From positions 1-11,028 of the forward strand of contig VBKD01000045.1 of assembly GCA_005888075.1 (NCBI GenBank): a stretch of DNA of 11,028 nt. The letters run 5' to 3'. The DNA comes from Chloroflexota bacterium. Lineage in GTDB: Bacteria > Chloroflexota > Dormibacteria > Dormibacterales > Dormibacteraceae. Position numbers and translations under genes: made by a program. Shown here in pieces: positions 1 to 5,480 of the stretch. The notes beneath the pieces were generated by a model. That model did no database searches and was not told the origin of the DNA. It was given only the letters and a program-made list of their open reading frames with translations. Numbering within the stretch: the first letter of the stretch is position 1; each line of letters starts with the position of its first letter.

Positions 1-926
1 GTGGCGGCGAGGGCGGCCTCTGCCAGGCCATTGACGTCGCCAGGCGCGCTCAGGAAGCCCGATACTCCTGGCTGGACAATCTCCACCAATCCTCCACGAG
101 CGTATCCGGCGACGGGACATCCCGCCATCTGGGCTTCGGCGCCGACCATGCCAAAAGGCTCATCCCAGTGAACTGGGAGCAGGGTGACCGACGATCCAGC
201 CATCAGCTGCCACAACTGGGATCGCGGCTGGGGCGGCATGACGAGCGCGGCGCTCAAGTCCGGTTGGTAGCTCCGGTCGTAAGGCACGCCCACCACGACT
301 GGCCGCAGACCAATCGCACGGGCAGCCGCGATCCCGTCTTCGAATCCCTTCTCGGGCGAAAGGCGGCCTGCGAGCAGGGCATCTTTCCGAACGGGGACCT
401 CATCGACCGTAAAGACCGGCACTCCGTTGCGTATGACAGCGACCTGGCCGGCGCCTGCGTTTGTCCACGCGCGCCGGCACGAGTCCGATACAGCGGCGAA
501 GGCGGCTCGGCTCTTGAGCACTTCGCCCAACACCCGATTGGAGATCGGCGGCATGTGGAGGGTATGCAGCACGGGCAGCCCCTCCGCCATCTCAATTGCT
601 TCCGCATCAAAAGCGTGCTGGGACACGACATCAGCACCCCGCCGGCGGAGCTCCTTGAAGAGCTGCTCGAAGGCCCGCCTTATGACCGGCGACGCGGGAG
701 GCTCATCTGTCGACCCCGGCATCATCAGCGCCTGATGCGCACCTTGTGCCACAGGAATCTCGACCAGATCCACTCCAGGCACCTCCGAACCTTCAGCGCA
801 GTAGATGAGGACCTCGTGTCCCCTCTGGGATAGACCGATTGCGAGGTCGCATAGGACGGCCTGTGCACCACCAAGCTGTGCGAGTTGAAGCGGGGTCACC
901 AGCGAGGCGACGACCGCGATCTTCAG
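1..926 (-). CDS. GT4-family glycosyltransferase, 3' end outside window
   Basis: Predicted GT-B fold retaining glycosyltransferase that transfers sugar from a nucleotide-sugar donor; the acceptor is unknown. I read the frame by hand on the minus strand and it is open for 308 codons to the window edge. The N-terminal Rossmann strand begins KIAVVASLVTP, followed by a Gly-rich loop (LGGAQ, residues 18–22) and RGHEV (35–39). The C-terminal donor domain has GRLSPEKG (187–194) and the EX7E motif with Glu256 and Glu264 (EPFGMVGAE), then GCPVAGYARGGLVEIV and GVSGFL. Perhaps 40–70 C-terminal residues are missing. The start is uncertain: a CTG at 926 overlaps the folE stop and precedes the first beta strand directly, while the nearest upstream GTG in frame is at 998 and would add 24 residues with no domain character. 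It is last in a queD–folE–GT operon, which suggests a pterin acceptor (inference). Family assignment is firm, substrate is not. Confidence 0.88.
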   Translation of the reverse strand, partial: MKIAVVASLVTPLQLAQLGGAQAVLCDLAIGLSQRGHEVLIYCAEGSEVPGVDLVEIPVAQGAHQALMMPGSTDEPPASPVIRRAFEQLFKELRRRGADVVSQHAFDAEAIEMAEGLPVLHTLHMPPISNRVLGEVLKSRAAFAAVSDSCRRAWTNAGAGQVAVIRNGVPVFTVDEVPVRKDALLAGRLSPEKGFEDGIAAARAIGLRPVVVGVPYDRSYQPDLSAALVMPPQPRSQLWQLMAGSSVTLLPVHWDEPFGMVGAEAQMAGCPVAGYARGGLVEIVQPGVSGFLSAPGDVNGLAEAALAA

Positions 927-1513
927 TGGCTTTGGTGGATGTGAGACAGGAACTCGGTTCGCGTGCGCTGGTCGTCGCGAAAGACTCCCAACATGCACGA
1001 GGTCACGGTTTGGGAGCCCTCCTTCTCCACCCCACGCATCTCCATGCAAAGGTGGCGGCCGTCGACAACGACACCGACCCCGCGTGGCGAGACGACGGTG
1101 TTGATCGCCTCCGCTATCTCGCGGGTCATCCGCTCCTGGACTTGAAGCCTGCGGGAGTACGCGTCGACCAGGCGCGGCAGCTTGCTGAGACCTACGACCT
1201 TTCCGTCGGGAACATAGCCGATGTGCACACGCCCGAAGAAGGGAAGGAGATGATGCTCGCACATACTGAAGAAAGCGATGTCCTTGACGACGACCATATC
1301 GTCGTAATCGTCAAGCGCGAACAGCGCATCACCAACCACGGTCGAGGGATCGGCAGCGTAGCCCTCGGTGAGGAAACGCAGGGAGTCAGCGACCCTGGTT
1401 GGGGTGTCGAGCAGACCCTCGCGGTCCGGATTCTCGCCGAGCTGCTCGAGGAGGGTCGCCACAGTCTCCGCCAGCTCGTCACCGGGCGTAAGAGATGAAG
1501 CAGGGAGGCTCAT
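923..1513 (-). CDS. folE: GTP cyclohydrolase I (FolE, type IA)
   Basis: Converts GTP to 7,8-dihydroneopterin triphosphate plus formate in the cytoplasm, the entry step to folate, biopterin-type pterins and queuosine. The 196-residue length is normal for the bacterial enzyme. The zinc site is complete: Cys85 and His88 in SMCEHHLLPFFG and Cys156 in RHLCMEMRG. Other family blocks are visible: NPDREGLLDTPTRVA (28–42), GLSKLPRLVDAYSRRLQVQE (108–127) and TSCMLGVF (171–178). The ATG at 1513 overlaps the queD stop as ATGA, and GAGG lies about 10 nt upstream of it, so coupled translation is likely. Its own stop at 923–925 lies within the start region of the following glycosyltransferase. Being paired with a PTPS-fold gene rather than folP/folB/folK argues for a non-folate product, or a shared role (inference). 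Confidence 0.97.
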   Translation of the reverse strand: MSLPASSLTPGDELAETVATLLEQLGENPDREGLLDTPTRVADSLRFLTEGYAADPSTVVGDALFALDDYDDMVVVKDIAFFSMCEHHLLPFFGRVHIGYVPDGKVVGLSKLPRLVDAYSRRLQVQERMTREIAEAINTVVSPRGVGVVVDGRHLCMEMRGVEKEGSQTVTSCMLGVFRDDQRTRTEFLSHIHQSH

Positions 1514-1926
1514 GGGCGTTCAACCTCGACGACGTTGTTCTCGGTCTCTTTCAAGCGAATCCTTTCCAGCCGAGCGGAAGGGAGTGTGCCCTCCAGGCGG
1601 CGCCAGATCGCCAGGGCCACATTCTCGGTCGTGGGTAGACAGCCCTCGAGCCAGGGCACGTCGCGGTTCAAATGCCGGTGGTCGACATCCTGGATCACCA
1701 GGTCCTTCACAATCCGGTCGACCTCCCTCAAATTGATCACCATCCCTGTGCTCACATCTACCGATCCGCTGACAGTCACCTCGAGCTCGTAGTTGTGGCC
1801 GTGGTCCCCGGAGCAAGCGCCGAATACCTCGCGGTTGCGGGCCTCGTCCCACTCGGGCTTGGCCAGGATGTGACCGGCGGCAAAAGTCAGTCGTCTGCTG
1901 AGGTTGACGCGCTGAGGGTGGCTCAT
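1510..1926 (-). CDS. queD: 6-pyruvoyl/6-carboxy-tetrahydropterin synthase family (QueD/PTPS)
   Basis: T-fold enzyme acting on dihydroneopterin triphosphate, giving 6-carboxytetrahydropterin (queuosine route) or 6-pyruvoyltetrahydropterin (biopterin route). With the ATG at 1926 the protein has 138 residues, usual for the family. The zinc ligands are His19 (FAAGHIL) and His42/His44 (DHGHNY). The catalytic Cys38 has CxxxHGH spacing, which favours the QueD/PTPS-I type over the animal PTPS spacing. Asp82/His83 (VDHRHLN) complete the likely catalytic set, PTTENVA is at 98–104, and Glu127 (KET) probably binds the pterin ring. An in-frame extension to 1986 exists, but it adds 20 residues without family character and would run into the divergent methyltransferase. 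First gene of the operon and coupled to folE. No queE, queC or sepiapterin reductase gene is in the window, so the end product is open. Confidence 0.93.
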   Translation of the reverse strand: MSHPQRVNLSRRLTFAAGHILAKPEWDEARNREVFGACSGDHGHNYELEVTVSGSVDVSTGMVINLREVDRIVKDLVIQDVDHRHLNRDVPWLEGCLPTTENVALAIWRRLEGTLPSARLERIRLKETENNVVEVERP

Positions 1927-1952
1927 GCCTATATGGCTTAATCGTTTCTGAG
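1927..1952. promoter_or_regulatory. Short divergent start region between queD and methyltransferase
   Basis: Only 26 bp separate the chosen queD ATG (1926) from the methyltransferase GTG (1953). The stretch is AT-rich against its surroundings (TATATGGCTTAATCG), as expected for a melting region. Any -35 elements must lie inside the opposite coding sequences. TTGACG at 1904–1909 could serve the plus strand, but its spacing to TATATG (1930–1935) is 20 bp, too long for a standard promoter. The leaders are too short for a preQ1 riboswitch. That the region holds promoters is inferred from gene arrangement, not from strong motifs. Confidence 0.35.
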
Positions 1953-2654
1953 GTGGATTACTTCCAGGCTGCTTCCGCGGCTCCACCTGGCTGGCAGCGC
2001 TACAGCCTTGATGATGTCGATCGGCTGCCAGCGCAGTACCTGGCTGACGTCCCGTCCGGTGAACGCGAAGCGGCCGGCCGAGGCGACGCAGAGGCGGCCG
2101 AGAGGCTCCGGCGAGCTCTGTTCTGGCCGATGCTGTACGAGCTCGAACCTGAGCTCTGGGACGCCATCAGCCAGGCCGAACCCATTCATCCGGGCATCCT
2201 CGCGAAGCTCGAGATCGACGGGCGGCGCGTTCTCGAGGTGGCCGCAGGCAGCGGCAGGCTCACTGTGTACCTCTGCCCCCGAGCGGCTGAGCTCGTCTGC
2301 GTCGAACCCTCCATGGGCCTGCGACGCATCCTGGCCAGCCGGTGCCCGAGTGCCGACATACGCGCCGGGTTCTTCCATGCACTCCCGATTGTGGACGGTT
2401 GGGCCGACCTGACCGTGTGCAGCGCCAGCCTTCAGCCCGACACTGACGCAGTCGGCGAGCTCGAACGGGCGACGGCGCCGGGCGGCAAGCTCGTGTTGAT
2501 CAGCCCTGATAGCCCGGATTGGTTCGAGACGCGCGGGTGGGAGCGGCTCAGCTTCGACCCCGCGGAGGTCGCCATCAACCCGCACGACCCTGAGCTTGAA
2601 GCGATCGTTGGACCGCTTGACCCGCCCCACGAGCTTCTGTGGCGCATGAGTTGA
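1953..2654 (+). CDS. Class I SAM-dependent methyltransferase, substrate unknown
   Basis: Predicted cytoplasmic methyltransferase of 233 residues with a Rossmann-type SAM-binding core. Visible motifs: motif I VLEVAAGSG (93–101); the acidic ribose-binding end of beta 2, VCVEPS (115–120); the beta 4 segment ADLTVCSASLQP (151–162); and APGGKLVLIS (175–184). The segment LYELEPELWDAI (61–72) precedes the core and resembles the lead-in helix of small-molecule or lipid methyltransferases. The start is GTG at 1953; no other usable start occurs before Met60, which would remove the lead-in region. It diverges from queD–folE–GT and converges on the cyclase gene with a 20 bp gap. Its closeness to a pterin operon raises the possibility of a pterin or pterin-glycoside substrate, but nothing in the sequence proves this. 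The C-terminal tail (PLDPPHELLWRMS) has no known motif. Confidence 0.88.
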   Translation: MDYFQAASAAPPGWQRYSLDDVDRLPAQYLADVPSGEREAAGRGDAEAAERLRRALFWPMLYELEPELWDAISQAEPIHPGILAKLEIDGRRVLEVAAGSGRLTVYLCPRAAELVCVEPSMGLRRILASRCPSADIRAGFFHALPIVDGWADLTVCSASLQPDTDAVGELERATAPGGKLVLISPDSPDWFETRGWERLSFDPAEVAINPHDPELEAIVGPLDPPHELLWRMS

Positions 2655-2674
2655 CTTCCGTCAGATTCGCGGGA

Positions 2675-3658
2675 TCACGTCGACGCTGGACCCCCAGTTC
2701 TTGGCGGAGGGAACTCGGACAGCAGGTCGGCGGCTCCAGCCTGGAACAGCGCCTCGGGCTCGGATAGGCCCTGCAGCCGATGCAGGCCCAGATCTCTGAA
2801 GCTGATGCTCGCGGCCTGAAAGCTCTCAACGGCATCGCGGGCCGCTCGCGAAAGGACAATTTGCCCACCGTGGGCTGCGTAACAGACCCGAGCCGCGGTG
2901 TGAACGGCGATGCCCACGTATCCCGTGTCGGTCAACGTGGGACGTCCGGTGTGCAGCCCGACCCTCACTCTTACCGGCAGATCGTCTGGCCACGTCGTGA
3001 CGAGAACCTTGCGCTGAATGACAAACGCGGCATTGAGAGCCGAGTCCGCCTTCTTGAAGACCGCGAAGAGCTCGTCGGCGCGGGCGTCCACCTCGCGTCC
3101 GCCCGATTTGCGGATGGCGTCACTGAGCAACTTGCGGACATCGGCCAGCACCCCGGGGTAGCGATCGCCAAGGCGCCGCACCAGGCCGGTGGAGTCCTCG
3201 ATGTCGGCGAACAGGAAAGTCACCAGGCCCGTCGGCAGTGTGCGCACTTCGCTCGCGCGAGCCTCGACCTCGCCACGGATGCGTACGTTCTGCAGCTGGC
3301 CCGTGATGAAGCCGACGGGCACGATCCGGTATTTCTTGGCGGCCTTCAGCAGCCTCGTGCGAGCCCGATCTCGGGCCACTTCGTCCTCGAAGGTGGTCTG
3401 GTTGAACCGCGCCAGCGCGTTGCGGACGTGGGCCTCGTCGTTGATCGGCAGGCGCCGGCGCCCGCGAGAATCGATGTACGCGAAGGCGCTGTTGGGCAGC
3501 AGAGCACGGGTCTTCCCGTCGAGATAGGTCATGGTCTTGAGCTGCCATGATGCCAAATCGCGCCCGCACATATAAATGAAGACGCGCGCGCGCATGCGAT
3601 CAGAACGTTCTGTTGCTCGATGCTTGAGATAGTCGTTAGTCGAGCGGTTACGCGCCAT
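2675..3658 (-). CDS. Class III nucleotide cyclase homologue with DUF6582-like N-terminal region
   Basis: A 327-residue soluble protein in two parts. Residues about 22–125 include LPNSAFAYIDSRGRRRLPIN and DEAHVRNALARFNQTTF, resembling the small DUF6582-like domain found in actinobacterial and phage proteins (recognised from memory, not searched). Residues about 142–310 form a class III cyclase domain. The metal-binding aspartates are Asp152 (FADIEDST) and Asp195 (ADELFAVF), 43 residues apart as in active enzymes. The usual transition-state Asn is His253 (AVHTAARV) with Arg257 kept. The adenine-selecting Asp seven residues before is Gly246 (TGYVG). These changes occur in a common non-canonical subfamily, so the product could be cAMP, cGMP, or none. 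No membrane segment is seen. The start ATG lies inside the upstream XRE gene (11 nt overlap), indicating coupled expression. Met22 is an alternative start. Confidence 0.9.
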   Translation of the reverse strand: MARNRSTNDYLKHRATERSDRMRARVFIYMCGRDLASWQLKTMTYLDGKTRALLPNSAFAYIDSRGRRRLPINDEAHVRNALARFNQTTFEDEVARDRARTRLLKAAKKYRIVPVGFITGQLQNVRIRGEVEARASEVRTLPTGLVTFLFADIEDSTGLVRRLGDRYPGVLADVRKLLSDAIRKSGGREVDARADELFAVFKKADSALNAAFVIQRKVLVTTWPDDLPVRVRVGLHTGRPTLTDTGYVGIAVHTAARVCYAAHGGQIVLSRAARDAVESFQAASISFRDLGLHRLQGLSEPEALFQAGAADLLSEFPPPRTGGPAST

Positions 3659-4055
3659 CCTTCGACTGAATCAGTCTTGCCAAAGCCGCTCCCTGTCGAA
3701 GAGACGCCTCGACAGTCTTCATCGCCTCACGCTCAAAGGTGTTGAGTCGCTTACTCATCGCAAACTGCTTGACTCGAACAGCGACGTCTGTGAGCTCGGC
3801 GGCGAGGTCGCCATCAGATTGGGACTCGCGATCGGCAGGCCTTAGGAAGTATTCGATTGGTTTGCCGGTGCGATGAGCGATCAGTTGGAGCACTTTGGGT
3901 GATGGGCGGGCGCGGCCATGCTCGACGAGATGAATGAACGTTCGAGAGATCTGGCCCCCGGCGAGCTGGGCCAAGCTCAGTCCCGCGGACTCCCGCGCTT
4001 CCCGGACACGGGACGGGTCTACAGCTATACCGGACCCGCGTGGTCCTCGCTTCAC
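3648..4055 (-). CDS. XRE-family helix-turn-helix regulator
   Basis: Predicted DNA-binding protein of 135 residues. The N-terminal half is an XRE/Cro-CI type HTH: VREARESAGLSLAQLAGG (17–34) forms helices 1 and 2, ISRTFIHLVEHGRARPSPKV (36–55) the recognition helix and turn, and LQLIAHRTGKPIEYFLRP (56–73) the closing helices. The C-terminal part (about 80–135) is helical and charged with no recognised domain; it may dimerise or contact the cyclase. The start is GTG at 4055; no other start codon is found before the HTH, and no clear Shine-Dalgarno sequence precedes it. Its TAA stop lies within the cyclase reading frame, so the two genes form one transcription unit. A role in controlling its own operon is likely but inferred. 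Confidence 0.88.
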   Translation of the reverse strand: MKRGPRGSGIAVDPSRVREARESAGLSLAQLAGGQISRTFIHLVEHGRARPSPKVLQLIAHRTGKPIEYFLRPADRESQSDGDLAAELTDVAVRVKQFAMSKRLNTFEREAMKTVEASLRQGAALARLIQSKDGA

Positions 4056-4139
4056 ACCGAGAGCAGAGCGTACTGTTTAGCGGCCGTTAAGCGATCGACC
4101 GCCGCCACTCGAGGCGGGGCCTACGTGGCGGCTGCGATC
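4056..4139 (-). promoter_or_regulatory. Intergenic region upstream of XRE–cyclase unit
   Basis: This 84 bp gap lies between the regulator gene ending at 4140 and the XRE gene starting at 4055, both on the minus strand. It must hold the end of the first transcript and, if the second unit has its own promoter, that promoter too. The left half (4066–4092) is AT-richer, with GTACTGTTTAG and GTTAAGCG, but I see no convincing -35/-10 pair. The right half is a strong nested inverted repeat, listed separately. Confidence 0.35.
4101..4132 (-). terminator. Nested GC hairpin after the GAF-LuxR gene
   Basis: A perfect 8 bp inverted repeat, GCCGCCAC (4101–4108) with GTGGCGGC (4125–4132), encloses a second perfect stem, AGGC (4112–4115) with GCCT (4119–4122), around a GGG loop. 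On the minus strand it begins 7 nt after the stop codon of the GAF-LuxR gene. No run of U follows on that strand, so it is not a classic intrinsic terminator. It could be a non-canonical terminator, a 3' stabilising structure or an operator for the XRE gene downstream. Confidence 0.5.
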
Positions 4140-5480
4140 CTACTGAAGCCACCCATGCTGCATTGCCCGGCGTGTGAGGTCTGTGCGGTTGGTGCTGTCC
4201 GTTTTCTGCAGCATCTGGCGGATATGGAACTTGACTGTGTTCTGGCTCAGGTGGATGTGCGCCGAGATCTCCCGGTTGGTCTGGCCCTGAACGACCAACT
4301 TCAACACTTCCCATTCCAAGCGGCTCAATTCGGGCACCCTGGCCATGATCTTGTCCGATGGATGGCTCGGGCCGGCGGCATTCAGCCTTTCATTGAGCGT
4401 TGCGATGTTGACGGCAATCGCCGCGACGCATGCCATCGCCTCCAGGAAGGAGAGCCATTCGTTGTCCGGGTCCAAGATCGATCGATGGAAGACCTCCATC
4501 ACGCCGGCGAGCTTCCCATGGGCTGCAAGTGGCACCGATCCGTATGTCTTGAATCCTTCGCGAGCGAAAAAAGAACGTCGTTGGGCCTGCGAGAACTCGC
4601 TTGGAGAAGAGACTGTTTCGATGTGCCGGCCTGCCAACACGCGACCAGTCAGGCCCTCGTCCAGCGGCAGTCGGAAGTTGGGTATCGCGGTGAGCATGAA
4701 ACCCGTGCTCGCAGCCGTCGCGAGCATCCCATCGCTTTCGTCAATCAGCAGCACGTCTGCCGCATCCACTTGGAGCTGGTGGATGACCTGTTCCAGGATG
4801 ACTTTGAGCGTGAATGGGAGGTCCAGACTGGCAGATATCGCCCGACTAACCCTCTGCATTGAGCTGAGGCGGTCCAGACGCATGATCGCGTCCTCATATA
4901 GCTGTGCGTTCTCGGTCACCATGCCAACGCGGTCTGCCGCTTCCTGGATCCAATCTGCATCCTTTGGGGTGATTGGATAGGAGGCATTCGGCTCGAAAAG
5001 CGCAAGCGATCCAACTATGGCCCCACGGGAATGCATCGGCACAACCAGGACGCTTTGCAATTCGGGTGTGATCGGCGGGGGGTTGTCCTTGAGGTAGGTC
5101 TGTTCAAAGGGTGTGAGCATCGACACGAACTCCAGCCACGGTAGCGCAGGCCAGAACACTCGACGGCCGGTCTCAATCACCTGCTGTGAAAGGCTCATTG
5201 TCGGCGCCCTTTGGGGACGATCGACTTCTGCCACCATTCCGTCCACGTAACCGGCCATCGACGGATTTGTGCTGTCACCGGACAGCACCAGCGAAGAGCT
5301 CGGATCCTTGCCCATCAAGGTCACTACCCACGTTCCTGATCGAACCTCACTCAGGGCTTTGGTAACCGCAGCCAGGAACTCAGCCGGTGTCAGCCTTGCG
5401 TCAGCGAGGCCGTCGATGATTTCGAAGGCGGCCTGCTGGTCTCGACGGCCACTACTACCACCATTTGCCGGATCCCTCAT
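4140..5480 (-). CDS. Two-GAF-domain LuxR-type transcriptional regulator
   Basis: Predicted cytoplasmic sensor-regulator of 446 residues. Residues about 15–195 form a first GAF-like module (LQSVLVVPMHSRGAIVGSLALF, around 141–162, is its core strand pair). Residues about 220–365 form a second, clearer GAF module, with LPLDEGLTGRVLAGR (271–285), YGSVPLAAHGKLAGVMEVF (313–331) and ASLDLPFTLKVILEQV before it. Residues about 385–440 are a LuxR HTH (LSRLEWEVLKLVVQGQTNREI, then LSQNTVKFHIRQML). There is no receiver domain and no membrane segment, so the ligand probably binds a GAF domain directly. The ATG at 5480 overlaps the xylB stop as ATGA, so it is co-translated with xylulokinase and may sense a sugar or sugar phosphate (inference). 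The signal cannot be told from sequence; no haem- or bilin-type Cys motif stands out. Confidence 0.92.
   Translation of the reverse strand: MRDPANGGSSGRRDQQAAFEIIDGLADARLTPAEFLAAVTKALSEVRSGTWVVTLMGKDPSSSLVLSGDSTNPSMAGYVDGMVAEVDRPQRAPTMSLSQQVIETGRRVFWPALPWLEFVSMLTPFEQTYLKDNPPPITPELQSVLVVPMHSRGAIVGSLALFEPNASYPITPKDADWIQEAADRVGMVTENAQLYEDAIMRLDRLSSMQRVSRAISASLDLPFTLKVILEQVIHQLQVDAADVLLIDESDGMLATAASTGFMLTAIPNFRLPLDEGLTGRVLAGRHIETVSSPSEFSQAQRRSFFAREGFKTYGSVPLAAHGKLAGVMEVFHRSILDPDNEWLSFLEAMACVAAIAVNIATLNERLNAAGPSHPSDKIMARVPELSRLEWEVLKLVVQGQTNREISAHIHLSQNTVKFHIRQMLQKTDSTNRTDLTRRAMQHGWLQ

Noticed and set aside
168..833. Long plus-strand open frame opposite the glycosyltransferase
   Set aside because: Its product is Arg/His-rich with no domain; the opposite strand encodes clear GT4 motifs through the same bases.
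839..1498. 219-codon plus-strand open frame opposite folE
   Set aside because: Antisense shadow of a zinc-site-complete FolE in high-GC DNA.
1904..1935. TTGACG and TATATG as a promoter for the methyltransferase
   Set aside because: The spacing is 20 bp and the -10 is weak; not enough to call a promoter.
1927..1986. 20-residue N-terminal extension of QueD starting at 1986
   Set aside because: No family character, and it would overlap the divergent methyltransferase coding sequence; the ATG at 1926 gives the usual length.
1927..1990. preQ1-type riboswitch ahead of queD
   Set aside because: The intergenic leader is about 26 bp and no pseudoknot-like stem with an A-rich tail is visible.
1938..2630. 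230-codon minus-strand open frame opposite the methyltransferase
   Set aside because: No recognisable fold; the plus strand carries all SAM-binding motifs.
2652..2663. TGAC/GTCA inverted repeat after the methyltransferase stop
   Set aside because: Only 4 bp, without a T-run; too weak for a terminator call.
2780..3550. 256-codon plus-strand open frame opposite the cyclase
   Set aside because: Antisense of the conserved cyclase domain; composition typical of shadow frames.
3918..4862. 314-codon plus-strand open frame spanning the XRE and GAF-LuxR genes
   Set aside because: It crosses two well-supported minus-strand genes and the hairpin between them, and shows no domain.
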